In this document: one piece after another, positions 12,509 through 23,197 of the stretch | How the letters are laid out: every line of letters starts with the position of its first letter | Position numbering within the stretch: position 1 is the stretch's first letter | Source of the DNA: Chondrus crispus | Lineage: Eukaryota; Rhodophyta; Florideophyceae; Gigartinales; Gigartinaceae | Assembly (NCBI RefSeq): GCF_000350225.1 | Contig: NW_005179134.1 | Coordinates: 62,001 to 126,000, forward strand | DNA: 64,000 nucleotides | Reading direction: 5' to 3' | The notes under the pieces: model-generated | Told to the model about the DNA's origin: nothing | Seen by the model: only the letters and a program-made list of their open reading frames with translations | The model's database searches: none | Made by a program: the position numbers and the translations under genes

Positions 12509-13864
12509 ATGTCCTCTCCCGCTGATGAAGACCCTCCTCATGCATCACCCCCTCAATCCAACAGTGTAGCAAATCAAAACGCTAATGCCCCCGCCCACGC
12601 CTCTTTCCCCCACCCTTCCGGACCTCCCCATCGTTCCTCCTGCCAGTCGCAACCCTCTCACCCCAACACCCTCATGCCATCCACTCACGGACCCCACACT
12701 CCTGGACAACGACACACGCTGCCCTTTGTCAATACCTGTTCTTCAGCCCCTTCCAGTCTCCCAGCGCCGTCTCCCGACTTCAGCGCTTCGACACCGAATG
12801 TACCCCCACCATCTCCGGTAGTTTTCATGTCCGAGCCAGATCCAACACGTCCTGCTGCGCCTGCAATTCATCAACGACCGCAAACGCCCCGGTTGCCGCG
12901 ACATGTCCGCCGTCCGCTCAAGCCCCGCAAGAGAATATCGCGGAATGTGGCATCCGGTGAGAGAAGATCGCGAAATGCTCGGGCTCCTGGTGGACGCGGT
13001 AGCGGCTTCACGCAGCAAGAGACCGACAATCTTCTTAAATTGTTAATAGAGCACTTACCGCTGTGCAGGGATGAGTGGGAAACAGTTTTGCGGCTTCACC
13101 GTGATCGTTACCCCGGAGTGGAGAGAAGTGTCGATTCAGTAAGGCGAAAGTTTGGGGCACTCCATCGAAAGAGAGTGCCCACGGGTGATCTTAATATTCC
13201 ACCAGATGGGGAGAAAGCGAAGCGTGTTCGGCAAAAAATGACGGAAAGAGCCGACATTGGCGATGCCGAGTTTACCGAAGACATTTTAGAAGAATCGATT
13301 CCTGATCATTCGTCAGGATCAGGTATCGCGCCGATATTTTGGACTGACGACGAGACAGAAGGTGCGGGAGCTCTTACAACCGTAAATGAGCGTGAAGAGC
13401 AAGGGAGCGAAGACGCGCGCGCATTCGCCTCTACGTCTGCGGACATAGAAGTTGAAGGGACGCAGAGCAATACTGCTGCGCTGCCTAGTTTAAACTCTCG
13501 TGGCATGTCACCAAGACCACTTGTTCGCAAGAGAAGCAGTCTGTCAGGAGACGTGCCAAAGTCTGGGGTTGACGATATCCTTTCTTTGATAAGAATGTCA
13601 ATGCTACAGGATCAAACGCGAAGAGCAGATGAGCTGGCGCAGAGGGAGCTGGATAAACTGGAGGAACGGCAGAATAGGGCGGAAGAGAGGAGGCGAAAGG
13701 AGCAAGATCGAGTTGATGAAATTGCTCGACGGGAGGAGGAGAGGTCGCGTCGTGAAGCTGAGTCCAGGCGGCATGAGCAATTTATGCAGATCATTCTGCT
13801 CAGCCTCACACAGTCCTCCCAAAAGCGATCTAAAGACGTGCCGGATACCGATCCCGAACCATAG
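12509..13864 (+). CDS. Harbinger accessory protein, DUF6818/SANT-like
   Basis: A 451-residue protein from the ATG at 12509. The frame is open from 12473 but that upstream codon is GTG. The N-terminal 150 residues are Pro/Ser-rich and look disordered, ending in an Arg/Lys-rich stretch. The conserved core (about residues 165-240) reads GFTQQETDNLLKLL, LPLCRDEWETV, RRKFGALH and PTGD. This matches the DUF6818 pattern seen in oomycete and algal proteins, a SANT/Myb-like DNA-binding fold. The last 100 residues are charged repeats of E and R, a coiled coil. PIF/Harbinger elements need a Myb-like partner for nuclear import and end recognition, and this gene has that position and build. It is convergent with the transposase. 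Confidence 0.8.
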   Translation: MSSPADEDPPHASPPQSNSVANQNANAPAHASFPHPSGPPHRSSCQSQPSHPNTLMPSTHGPHTPGQRHTLPFVNTCSSAPSSLPAPSPDFSASTPNVPPPSPVVFMSEPDPTRPAAPAIHQRPQTPRLPRHVRRPLKPRKRISRNVASGERRSRNARAPGGRGSGFTQQETDNLLKLLIEHLPLCRDEWETVLRLHRDRYPGVERSVDSVRRKFGALHRKRVPTGDLNIPPDGEKAKRVRQKMTERADIGDAEFTEDILEESIPDHSSGSGIAPIFWTDDETEGAGALTTVNEREEQGSEDARAFASTSADIEVEGTQSNTAALPSLNSRGMSPRPLVRKRSSLSGDVPKSGVDDILSLIRMSMLQDQTRRADELAQRELDKLEERQNRAEERRRKEQDRVDEIARREEERSRREAESRRHEQFMQIILLSLTQSSQKRSKDVPDTDPEP

Positions 13865-15050
13865 CTGCAATGACAAGCAGACCTTGGCGATGGCACGTAG
13901 TAGGCAAACATCCGTAAACAGCCGAGAGAGAATCTCACTGATACCAGAAGTGCCAAATAGGTCTCTGAGGGCCCATGCTCACTATTGCGTCCATTCTGAC
14001 GATGCCTACGTGGATATAAGGAACTCTCCTCAGAGTATTCGTGAGATTCATGTCAAGCGAAAGCCGCCAGTGCCTTTTTTACCTCGCATGCGTCGTATCC
14101 ATTCTGTCCTAGTGCGCGATTTTCTACTCTCAACCTCGCACCATTTCTCCACGCATTGGAAACACTCATTCTAAACTGGAAATGTCCTCCGAAACCACCT
14201 CTTCTTATCGAATTTCTCCATGCATCAGACAGAAAAAGAGCTCGTCTAATCTACTTGCAATGATACAGCGATATCACTGCAGGAGTTATAAATGATATAT
14301 GCTACGCATGGTCCAACAGGCACCGAATCTCGCACGCCTTGAGATCGAGCAAGTGCGTATTCGCATTGGCGAGGTTGTCGATATTCTCCAGCACCTTGTC
14401 CGTCGCCTGCGCCACTTTGAAATGTCGTTCCATTGCACAGGTGGAAAATTTAACGAAGCTCCAGTTTCATTCAAAGAACATCAAAGTATGGCAACCAAGC
14501 ATGCCAAGAGCTTTGTAGCGCAGAAGTTACGAGTATGCACGAATGACCCAGAAGCTGTTTTACTTGCGAGGTTTGTATGTAAGCGCATCCATTTCGCCCA
14601 CTAGGCGTACAGCAGCACGCTGATGCGGTTTATTGTCGCCCTCGTTCCACACCTAAGTGATCGCAAGCTACAACTGTGCCGGTTTCCGAGTTTTACTTCC
14701 ATAACTCAGTCTCTACAATGCTGCTTCCGATGAAGAGTAGTCACTGTCATGGTGTGGATGTTGGCGCGTGTTGTTCGGCAGAATTCAATCTGAGTCGCGC
14801 ACAACCTCGCCTTGTCGCTTATCACTCACAACCTTGCCGTGCTGCTTAACGGTTGTAAAGCATCTTTATCACCAATCTCTAAGCAACGACACATCACAAA
14901 AGAGTTCAATTGCGCTTGCACTCACCTCGGGGTGGATTCATGTCGTGGCGCAGTAACACTGCTCCGAAACGCCTGGCGAAATGGCAAAACAAATCTCCGT
15001 GATGCCGATGTGTTTAATGTGGATCACCGAGCATGCAAATGAGAACGATC
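13865..15050. other. Spacer between Harbinger genes
   Basis: About 1.2 kb between the two convergent Harbinger genes. Open frames here, such as 14299-14604, have no recognisable domain. No separate insertion is visible. Confidence 0.4.
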
Positions 15051-16235
15051 TCAGGGGGCCGCACTTGACCTGAGAAAGATGTTCGCTTCCGCGCCAAGAT
15101 GTGGCATGTAAGTGGACATAATTTGGTTGATACCCACCAGCCTTGTGCGAAAATTGAAGAACAACACACTGCACAATAAAATGATTTTCCTCTCGCCTCT
15201 TTCTTCGTAGAACATTCGGTCTGTCAGTTGAGGCAAAGTCCCTTTTATTGCCCTCATTCCCCACTCTGATGCCTGCCGTGCTGATGTCGCCTGCCGTGCA
15301 GCGATCACCTCCTCTCGACCTTCCGAATTTGCCAGTGGGTCCTGACTCGACTTTATCAAAAAGGGGTGCTCTCCTCTTGAGAAAGCCGAGTCCACCACAC
15401 ACATTCCACCTGTTCTATGATAAACCGTTCGCAGCTTGGAGTATATGTTACCCCAATCTGCAATTTGGGAGTCGTGCATAGCACCAGGTGCATTTACTAT
15501 ACATGCAATTATAACCCCACTTGGGGCGAATACAAACACGTTACCAACGTAGTGGTCGTGTGTCCAGCCATTGTAGAACATATTCTGAATAACAGTGTCC
15601 CCTGCTTGCTCTAGATAGAGCTTTAGTCCGTCGGCAACAGCGTAAACATCCGAAAGCATAGAATATTTCGCCGCAAATGCTTCCTTGTAGGCTCTCACCT
15701 CTTCATCATTCGGCATTCTGACCGCAGCGAGTGGGTCCATAGATAAAGCCTTCATTAGAATCCTGCGACCAAACCTAACAAAGACAGAACAAACGGACGC
15801 GGTAACTCCAAACAGAAGACAAAGAGCCATCTCTGATCCCCTTGTGCGCCACCAACAGAGCACCAAACCTAGACATTGCTGTGAAGTCAATGTTCGCAGC
15901 CGTCCGCGCCTTACATTGCGCAACGGCAATAAACGAATCACTCCGTCAGCAGTGTAAGGAGTGTACCTGTCGTACTGTTGTCTGAAGCGCGCCAAAAGAT
16001 GTGAAAATGCTCTATGGTCAAGCCCCACGAGGGTGATCAGCGACTGATCACACCCGGAACCAAACAGAAGGGCAAAGGGAGAAACAGAAGGGTGCTGAAG
16101 GGCTCTTCTCGTAATGCGACGGTCCCTTCGTCTTCGCCCTTGCGCTGTCAATTGTCTTCGAAATGCAGTTCTTTCGCCACTGGTTTGGCATTGAAGGAGC
16201 TGGAGCAAGAGGAGCGCGATGGTCGGGCTCTGCAT
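15051..16235 (-). CDS. PIF/Harbinger transposase (DDE_Tnp_4)
   Basis: A 394-residue uninterrupted protein from the ATG at 16235. The catalytic triad is visible: Asp202 in AVADGLKLYL, Asp282 in CVVDSAFSRGEH and Glu324 in ASEWGMRAIKG. Between them stand YNGWTHDHYVGNVFVFAPSG and PGAMHDSQIAD, hallmarks of the DDE_Tnp_4 family. The N-terminal 110 residues are Arg-rich with a likely helix-turn-helix. Length fits family members of about 350-450 residues. The enzyme would excise and reinsert the element at 3-bp targets in the nucleus together with the partner protein at 12509. All catalytic residues are present, so it may be active. Confidence 0.9.
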   Translation of the reverse strand: MQSPTIALLLLQLLQCQTSGERTAFRRQLTAQGRRRRDRRITRRALQHPSVSPFALLFGSGCDQSLITLVGLDHRAFSHLLARFRQQYDRYTPYTADGVIRLLPLRNVRRGRLRTLTSQQCLGLVLCWWRTRGSEMALCLLFGVTASVCSVFVRFGRRILMKALSMDPLAAVRMPNDEEVRAYKEAFAAKYSMLSDVYAVADGLKLYLEQAGDTVIQNMFYNGWTHDHYVGNVFVFAPSGVIIACIVNAPGAMHDSQIADWGNIYSKLRTVYHRTGGMCVVDSAFSRGEHPFLIKSSQDPLANSEGREEVIAARQATSARQASEWGMRAIKGTLPQLTDRMFYEERGERKIILLCSVLFFNFRTRLVGINQIMSTYMPHLGAEANIFLRSSAAP

Positions 16236-16470
16236 GGCTATCGTAAGAGGTTTGATGGGTGTGGTGGCTGAGCACTGGGTCAGCGTGGTGTGTGATCAAA
16301 TGCAGTATTGCTTTGAAATGATTGGAGGAGGATGGATTTCTGATCCAGCATGGTTTTTTATTTCTGCTACGTCGTAGTTTGTGTGCATGATTTTAGTGAC
16401 CCCATAGCGTGACGTACACACAAAATGTGATTTGTGTATCAGTCACAAATTGTGATTTTCGGAATGACCC

Positions 16471-16473
16471 ATT
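16471..16473. other. Target duplication ATT, right
   Basis: Matches the ATT at 12263-12265 on the other side of the Harbinger element. Confidence 0.6.
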
Positions 16474-16549
16474 GACCACAGTCTGCTGTCACAATCCCGA
16501 ATGTACCAAATTAGCGCATGTTTCAAATTACCCCCCGTGGAAGGGTAGT

Positions 16550-17850
16550 GTGAAAATTGATTTTGGCGGAACGCAGCGGACCCCAGACAGCGGATGGTAT
16601 TTCGAGATCGCCGAAGTTTCTCGCCCATTTCAACTACTCCTGCTCGTTTTCTTGCGCCGCTCTAGTCCTTTAATTGACGCCAACGCACTGAGGAAAACTT
16701 TTCCTTCCCACCGATACTGGTCTGGGAGCGTGCTTCCGACAGCTTCCCCTGCTGTCGGGGAGAGAAGGTGAAGGAAGCGAGTCGGCTCTCTACGCCTCCG
16801 CTAGCTGCATCTTTGTGTTTATGAAACCAAGATGACTTCGATAATGTCCTTCAAGGTACATTGAATCAGCTTCACCCCGGGGTTTGATGTTGCAAGGCGT
16901 CATGTAGTCTGCGCCAGAAATGCAGACCATCATGCAGGCTCGGCGGCAGCGAGCCGCTTCAACTTTGCGCGACCGTATTGCTCATGCTCTAATGCATATG
17001 ATGTACGTATCCTTGTGTTTGTCTTTGCGATTTAGGAGAAGACATATTGCGACGCGATAAAGATAGGTTCTGGAAACACGCGTACCACGCGATGGTAGTG
17101 CCCACAGCTATTCCTGATCTCCCGCCAGGAGCATCTTCACATTACAACAGTAGCGCTTCCCACCGATACTTCCTCCGCAATCACCTGCTTCGATTGTGAG
17201 GCGTGCAAAGACCAGACGTGTTGTGTGCGATGCGTCAGCTAAGGAAAGGTCGGGGAATACAATAAAACCTTGCCTCACGCTCGCTACCTTATAGGCATAT
17301 GCCGTCAAGCTCTCAGCCAAATTGGACAAAAGTCGCCTGGCAGAATTCACACTAAAATTCGGCTCCTCACGGACTGTCCCGAAAGGCGTCTGAGGCGCTC
17401 ACGTGCTCAAGGGCTGTATGTACTGTATGTAACGCCATCCACACCAATCATGTGGCTTCATTAAGGCGTTGTAAACAGTCCTTTGGAAGGATTATCAAAC
17501 TGTAAAGAAAAAAAATATATATATATGGGTGCTGTTACACTGCTTGCCCCGGTAGTGCACAAAAGGCCTGCTTGCATGTATGTGCACTATTTCGCGGATG
17601 CCACGGAATAGAAATGGTGTCCAAAATGACTCTATAAATTTGCCTTTTAATGCGTATATTATTGCAAAAAAGGGGCTCTGGTTATATGAGGACAGGCCCC
17701 CAGTCGGGTAGACACTTGCTAGAGTAGTCTTTCGTCGCTACGCGAAGTACAGTTTCAGATTAAGAGACCCTAAAGTTGAGGAGCTGTACATTCAATCCTA
17801 GAAATCTATTCAGTTCTCTTTAGCCAACTGGGTGATGGTGCGAAAATACC
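16550..17850. other. Gene-poor spacer
   Basis: No supported gene. A short (AT)n tract follows an A-run at about 17507-17525. Frames on both strands are short and lack domains. Confidence 0.5.
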
Positions 17851-17852
17851 AC

Positions 17853-18533
17853 TTACCCGCGTGTGACTCCTGGAGGTGGCATGCCTCCACTGCTCTGGAA
17901 GCCGTTCAGGCCGTCGAAATACATGCACTTTGGCGGGTGTCTGGAACGCTCAAACCGGTCGTCAACCGGGAAGCCAAGGCATCGGAGTTTTGCCTTCAGG
18001 CGCCTTAGAATAGTCTGCGGTTTGTACGCCGTCCTGGCAATAATGAAAAAGCCGCGTTCCACACGACCAGCAGTGACGTTACAGAAGAACACTGCAGCAG
18101 CATAGTACCCGTAACTCTTGAATCCGAGGGTGGCGACGACGTTGTACGGATTTGGCGGTACATCAGGGCGGAAAGAAACAGTGAGACTGCCGGGCCCCTT
18201 GCCCGGTCGACGGGCGGCGACCGCACGTACGCAGGTAGGACGGTCGACAGAGGCCGGATACTGGCAGTTGAGGACACCTATGGAGCCATCAGCTTGAGCT
18301 GTGTAGTTTGCCGTGACGCAACGGTTGCCTGAGAAGCGGCCCGCGTCGGCAGTGGTATAGAGCTGGAACCAGCGTCCTGTGTACGCCGTGAGCGAAAAGT
18401 CAGAGACGACTGGGGTGTTGGCGCAGAAATTGCGGGTTATCTCGCGTCGTGGGAGGCACTTCGAGTTGGCAGGGGAATAGAGAATAGAGAGGGCAAAGAG
18501 AATTGGGAGCAGTCTGAAGGCGAAGCGCGCCAT
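17853..18533 (-). CDS. Secreted lipocalin-like protein
   Basis: A 226-residue protein with a signal peptide (about residues 1-24, ending PANS before KCLP). The lipocalin signature is clear: YTGRWFQLY at 51-59 is the conserved GxW motif, followed by CVTANYTAQADGSIGVLNC, which is the usual second and third strand of apolipoprotein D/Blc-type lipocalins. A later YYAAAVFFCNV..GFFIIART segment matches the YAVV..ILSR region. Lipocalins bind small hydrophobic ligands such as lipids or pigments in an eight-strand barrel; the ligand here cannot be told. The C-terminal 40 residues add two Cys and a Pro/Gly tail beyond the barrel. Single exon, with a TATA-like box about 90 bases before the ATG. Confidence 0.85.
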   Translation of the reverse strand: MARFAFRLLPILFALSILYSPANSKCLPRREITRNFCANTPVVSDFSLTAYTGRWFQLYTTADAGRFSGNRCVTANYTAQADGSIGVLNCQYPASVDRPTCVRAVAARRPGKGPGSLTVSFRPDVPPNPYNVVATLGFKSYGYYAAAVFFCNVTAGRVERGFFIIARTAYKPQTILRRLKAKLRCLGFPVDDRFERSRHPPKCMYFDGLNGFQSSGGMPPPGVTRG

Positions 18534-18620
18534 GATGACAGAGGGATGGAAAGTGGGTGGTGATGATCAACGATGGCAGGCAATGCCGTTCGCTTCGAGG
18601 GTGAGAGGCCTCGCGGGAAG

Positions 18621-18630
18621 CTATTTATTC
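18621..18630 (-). promoter_or_regulatory. TATA-like box of lipocalin gene
   Basis: GAATAAATAG on the minus strand, about 90 bases before the ATG at 18533. Position fits a core promoter with a short leader. Confidence 0.4.
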
Positions 18631-18639
18631 TCTTTTTGT

Positions 18640-21600
18640 TGAGCGTGCACTGATGCCCGTCCAAGAGCTGTTACTGGCAAAAACTAACTTTTGATCGTGC
18701 TCTTCATTTCTGTGTACATGGCATGCAAATGACTCCCCCTTACATGTACGTCCGGTACTACAGTTCACACAAACAAAGGGGAGTCGTTCAGCTAACTTGT
18801 CTATGATGATGCCCCTGGTTGCCAGTGACGTCACAATGGTAGATCAACGGAATTGATGCATCGGAACTGTAGGCCAATACTGCGGTCTTATTTTAACTAA
18901 AATTCAACTCCCAATTGCACTGTTGGTTGGCCAGCCTGAGAGTGTCTAGTTGAAACGCTCCTGTATACTACGCTCTAGCCAATGAGCGCATAGAACACAC
19001 TGCTGGCGTACGGTCTATGGTATTCCTAAGCGACCAATCATCACTGCATACTTCCTACTCGGCGGCCTCAATGTCACCGTTTCTGAAGGGTGACGTCACA
19101 ACATTCCACACAAGCGCACAAGGCGCCCGTCGTAGGATTAGGGGAGGCCAGGAGATAAAATGCGCGGCATGCAAACCGTAACTGCAACTTGTAACGGGTC
19201 TAGAGAAGGCAGGCTTTCCAGGCCGCTGGAATGAGCGAGTCGCCTGGATGCATGTAAAGTTTACGTAGAGCAGAGCCGCGGGGCAGTGACAGTGGTGGTG
19301 CACAGGTCAAAAAATCCTCCGCCCCATTTAGAACAATACGATCCACATTCGCCCCATCCCAGACCAAAAAGCACCTTCTCACAAGTTGTGAGAAGGTGCT
19401 TTTTGTCCACTGTGTTGTGAGTCACAACACAGTGGACACACCGACACTCCGCTCCTTGTACTGTACAGCGTACAATGTCCCGTACACACCCATTTCAACG
19501 GTCAATCAGCCTATATTAGATACATTACAATGTTGTCAAGATGACAACCCCATCAGCAAACGAGAGACAGCATCAGTGCCTCGATATTCCGACTGTTCGC
19601 AATGTGGTATCAGCGTGTACCACTCGAAGGGTACGTGTGAACTTCACGCATATACGCTGATATCAACATGAACTGGAACTGTATCAATGCCGTTCCTTCG
19701 TTTACGCGTTGTTGTCACTTTTCACCCCCACTCTGTCATAGCACCTTGCGGCCATCGGCTTTCGGGATTATGAAGGAGAGGTGATGGGATCACCATCTCG
19801 TTCACATTACCATACGGCCTCTGAATTATTTGCGGCTCCCTTCTATTTTGCATCGCCAAATGCTTTTCCGGAACAATCTACCGTTCACTTGCAACTGCAG
19901 TATCACAGGTAAACATCTACGGGCAGTTGAGCCCGAAGCCACTGGAATGTTGGACAGCTTGGCACTTATCGCTTTCCACATCTCCGCCATGACTATTGAA
20001 CGCACACGATTGTGCCCTTCCGACGTATCTATTTCGATGAAGAACAGGAGATAACGTACGAAGACGTACAAACACAATCGCCCTCTAATGCGAGCAGCCT
20101 CGCCCAGTCAATGGCTACACGCGGTACAGTATTAGTTTCAAGAGACGCCGACAAGTGCGGTGATTACCATTTGTCGCAGAGAAGTGACTGTTATGAAACT
20201 GACTCAGTGATGGACAGCACTGCCGCGTATCCGTCAAAGACCACAATTGATGACTCACAGCTCATGTACTGTAGAGCAACATCGCGCATAATCTCCCAGC
20301 CAGTGTAAGGCCAGAGATTCCGGTGCTGAAGAACCACATGATGGTTTTCACCAGTTGGTTTTCACTGACGCAGACGTGTGCAGCATTTTGGGGTTCCTCA
20401 ATTCTCTACGTGATTTCCACTGCTTTCAATATTTCTTCGGCAATATAAATGACCTTTTTCCGGTCTGCTGCAAATGCTGCCAGTCAACTACGTGCACTGA
20501 TCTCGCCGCAATTCCAACACCATGCACGTGTAATGACCGTTGTACTGTTCTGCGGCTGAGAGAAGTTCTCTCAGAGAACCATCGCTGCTCCGACTAGGCA
20601 GTGGATCTTGCTTGAATTCAAGCTCCTCGTTCTTTGCATCTAAGTCAAAAAAGGAGCCCCTGCTGGAGCCCCTGCATGGACAGCGTCCATGCTGTCTTAA
20701 AGGAGCCCCTCCAGAAATGCTTGCAAGCTAGAATTAGCACGGAGAGCAGTGACCCCACCACGAGTCCCTTTGCTGTGTTGTCTTCGCAAGCAATGAATGA
20801 GCTGTTTTTTGTTTTTGTTTTCTGTATCTCATAGCCGGAGAACTGTCGTCATTCGCTACGGAGCTGGGCCGCACAGTCGGATAGTAGACCCTTGTTGCAT
20901 TCAAACTTGTTCTTGGACAGCATGTATTCATCTCTTTGTATCTGAGACTTCACTCTCCTGTGCCACTTGCTGACGTTCTAGCCTCACATTGGCTCATGAA
21001 ATGTAGCTCAATGAACAATTTCAGCATGTTATCGGAAGCATGAATGCACATCTTTTGTTGAACATCTTGTAAAGAAGAGCGGGATCCTTCTCTAATTGCA
21101 AACTATTCTCAGTGGATTCGTGCCAAATGCAAATGAATCAAAAATTTGCGAGCCTCAGATGTTCTTCTCAGTGCAGCAGGACATCGTGTCCGTTCTGTCT
21201 TGGAGCACTCGCTGACGGTGCCGTGGTTCTTCTCGCTATCCGCAGCGAGTGGAAACAAAGCATAGAAAAGCAATTTCGGAAACCGCCCCGCGCCTACCTA
21301 CCTCCTCCCAATCAGTCTCGGCGGAGGCTCGCCGTGTACAGTATCATGCTACGGTATCATTTGAAACTGACCCAACCACGAATGTAAATATTCTTCGACC
21401 TGAGATATATATGAATAAGCCTTCCTTCCAAACGCGGGGATCGAAGCGAGTATTCTTCTGCTCTCTTTGCGATACACTTCACTGGTGATTTCGCAGTGGC
21501 AACTTTCTGATGTTGCAGTTCAAAGCGCTTCCCTGCAGATCAAGCAGCGTTGGTAGCCGCCGAGGGAACATTTCCTAAGACGGAAGGCCTCTGCCCCGAG

Positions 21601-23190
21601 CGATAGAGTTGCCGAAGACGGTCCGTTTTTTTTTAGCCGTGTTCGTTTGTTTAACAGTTTCAACAAAATAAATATTTTATTTACATACTCAGAAAGGGGC
21701 ACTGTACACATTTGGCCGCTGCGCATTTCATCGAACACACGAACGGGCTGCAGAGGCCCTCACATGCCTCCTTCGACTGATTCTGGCAAGGTGAGTTGTC
21801 GACCTTTAGCAGCTCTGCGCGGACAGAATTGTGTCTGTGACAAGGAATATTCCTTGCCTGCTCGATGAACCACGGGGATCGGAGGAAAACGGAAACTGTG
21901 CTTCCACACGCCTTCCCGGGATGGACAGAATCGAAAGACTAAGAGGTGGTCTTCCTTGTGCGCATTGTGCGTAGCGCTACCGGCAAATACATGACAGAAA
22001 TATACCGGAGGGCAAGGGCAGGACTACAACTGCACGTCTTGGGGGCGGGGCACGTAATTCCAGAACATGCATGAGAGAACGGCAGATAGCTGTTCAGTAT
22101 TCCGTCGGTCGTTGGAGTTTGCATGATTTCACTTACATCGGTGGACGGCACTCCTGTCCGACTGGTAGTCTTGTCTTGCCTTGCTGTCACAAACTCAAGC
22201 AGTTGTTTTGCAATCTCAACTACAACATAATATCGGTTTGATCGGCAGGGGCACCATGCCTCTTGGCTTGCGCATGTCCCAACCACGTGGGTTCGAATTG
22301 AGGGTTGCAAAGAATTTCGGTATTAGTGATCAGAGATGTTCCACTTGGTACCACGGGGTCAGAGAGCGCGCGATCGATATAAAACGAATGATATTATTGT
22401 CAAGACAACCCTTGTCGTGTCGAGGGTGCCTTCAGGCGAAACGAAGCATCGCCTGGGCTTTTGAGCAGAAAATTCATCCATAACACCGCAATCCACAGAC
22501 TAATCGCATCTTGATCCATTTCATGTCAAAGGCCAGAATGTCAGGGTCGTCATTAAACGTGGAGACGCCGATCGTAAGAAAGAGAAGCGAACGTGTAAAT
22601 AACGCTTGCACTCATTCGCACGTCGAACAAGATGCATCTCTTTTGCAGCTGCAGCGGGAATCTTGAATGCTGGTCTGGAAAACAGATTCGGTGCAAGCGC
22701 ACAGATCATCAGAGATGGGTAGAAGAACAGGACATGACTACTTCTTCCGATCGAAATGACCACCGCGGTATGCTTTCCAAACTTTGTCTTTTTGACAAAC
22801 CACTTTCCTCTCTGCGGCCCCTGATTTGTCTTCAGTGACGTTGCTGTCCGAGCACAATTCGTTAGCTCACTTTCAGGTGTGCAGGTCACAGGCAAAGGAG
22901 CATGTGAAAGCCTTCTCCAGCCTTCGTGTGTTCGTACGGCTTCGATTGCACTGGAGTCGGCCAGAGAGCAACAAATACCACGACGTTTTGCTTTCACAGA
23001 TATAGTTCCGATACATGGCTTCAAACAAAGACTGCACTGGCAGAGCACTTTGATGATACTGTTGGAGAAGGCAATCGCACGTCTCGCCGCATCATCGCGT
23101 ATCAGAGTGCCTTGAAATACCGTTGTGTGTCGTCCCCAGAAGTTATTGTTTTCCGACAGCGGTCAGTTGTGTAGCTTGCGTGGCCTCCCT
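18640..23190. other. Gene-poor spacer
   Basis: About 4.5 kb with no supported gene. Frames such as 21939-22310 and 22521-23048 (both minus) lack a domain and codon bias; the first has no ATG at its start. It contains one twin palindrome at 19365-19437. Confidence 0.5.
19365..19437. repeat. Twin palindrome C
   Basis: Two perfect inverted repeats back to back, sharing one base. The first has 20-bp arms (starting CAAAAAGCACC) around a single G; the second has 16-bp arms (starting GTCCACTGTG) around a single G. Confidence 0.92.
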
Positions 23191-23197
23191 CCTGCGT

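Larger units (their letters stand above)
12266..16470. mobile_element. PIF/Harbinger DNA transposon, apparently complete
   Basis: A 4205-bp element with imperfect inverted ends: GGGCGACTCCGAAAATC on the left and GGGTCATTCCGAAAATC on the right (minus strand). The last 10 bases of these repeats are identical. The flanks carry a 3-bp ATT duplication. Both ends have subterminal ACACAAATC motifs, likely transposase-binding sites; on the left they are part of a longer imperfect hairpin (about 12330-12380). It encodes two convergent uninterrupted genes: a DUF6818/SANT-like protein (plus) and a DDE transposase (minus). It is inserted between the start of the pogo-like transposase and that element's right end. 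The open frames and clean duplication suggest a recent arrival. Confidence 0.85.
9262..16549 (-). mobile_element. Pogo-like DNA transposon, decayed, with nested Harbinger
   Basis: The ends form an inverted repeat. The left end reads ACTACCCTTTCAC, then a G-run, then GGTAATTTGGAAC (9262-9328). The right end, on the minus strand, reads ACTACCCTTCCAC, six G, then TAATTTGAAAC (16549 back to 16521). Between them are a broken pogo/DDE_1-type transposase on the minus strand (10185-12112) and a complete Harbinger insertion at 12266-16470. Without the insertion the element would be about 3.1 kb, with the transposase start about 230 bases from the right end, a normal layout for this class. No clear target duplication is visible outside the ends. 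Confidence 0.65.

Noticed and set aside
22270-22310. tRNA gene suggested by GGGTTCGAATTG
   Set aside because: No T-arm, A-box or acceptor pairing around it.
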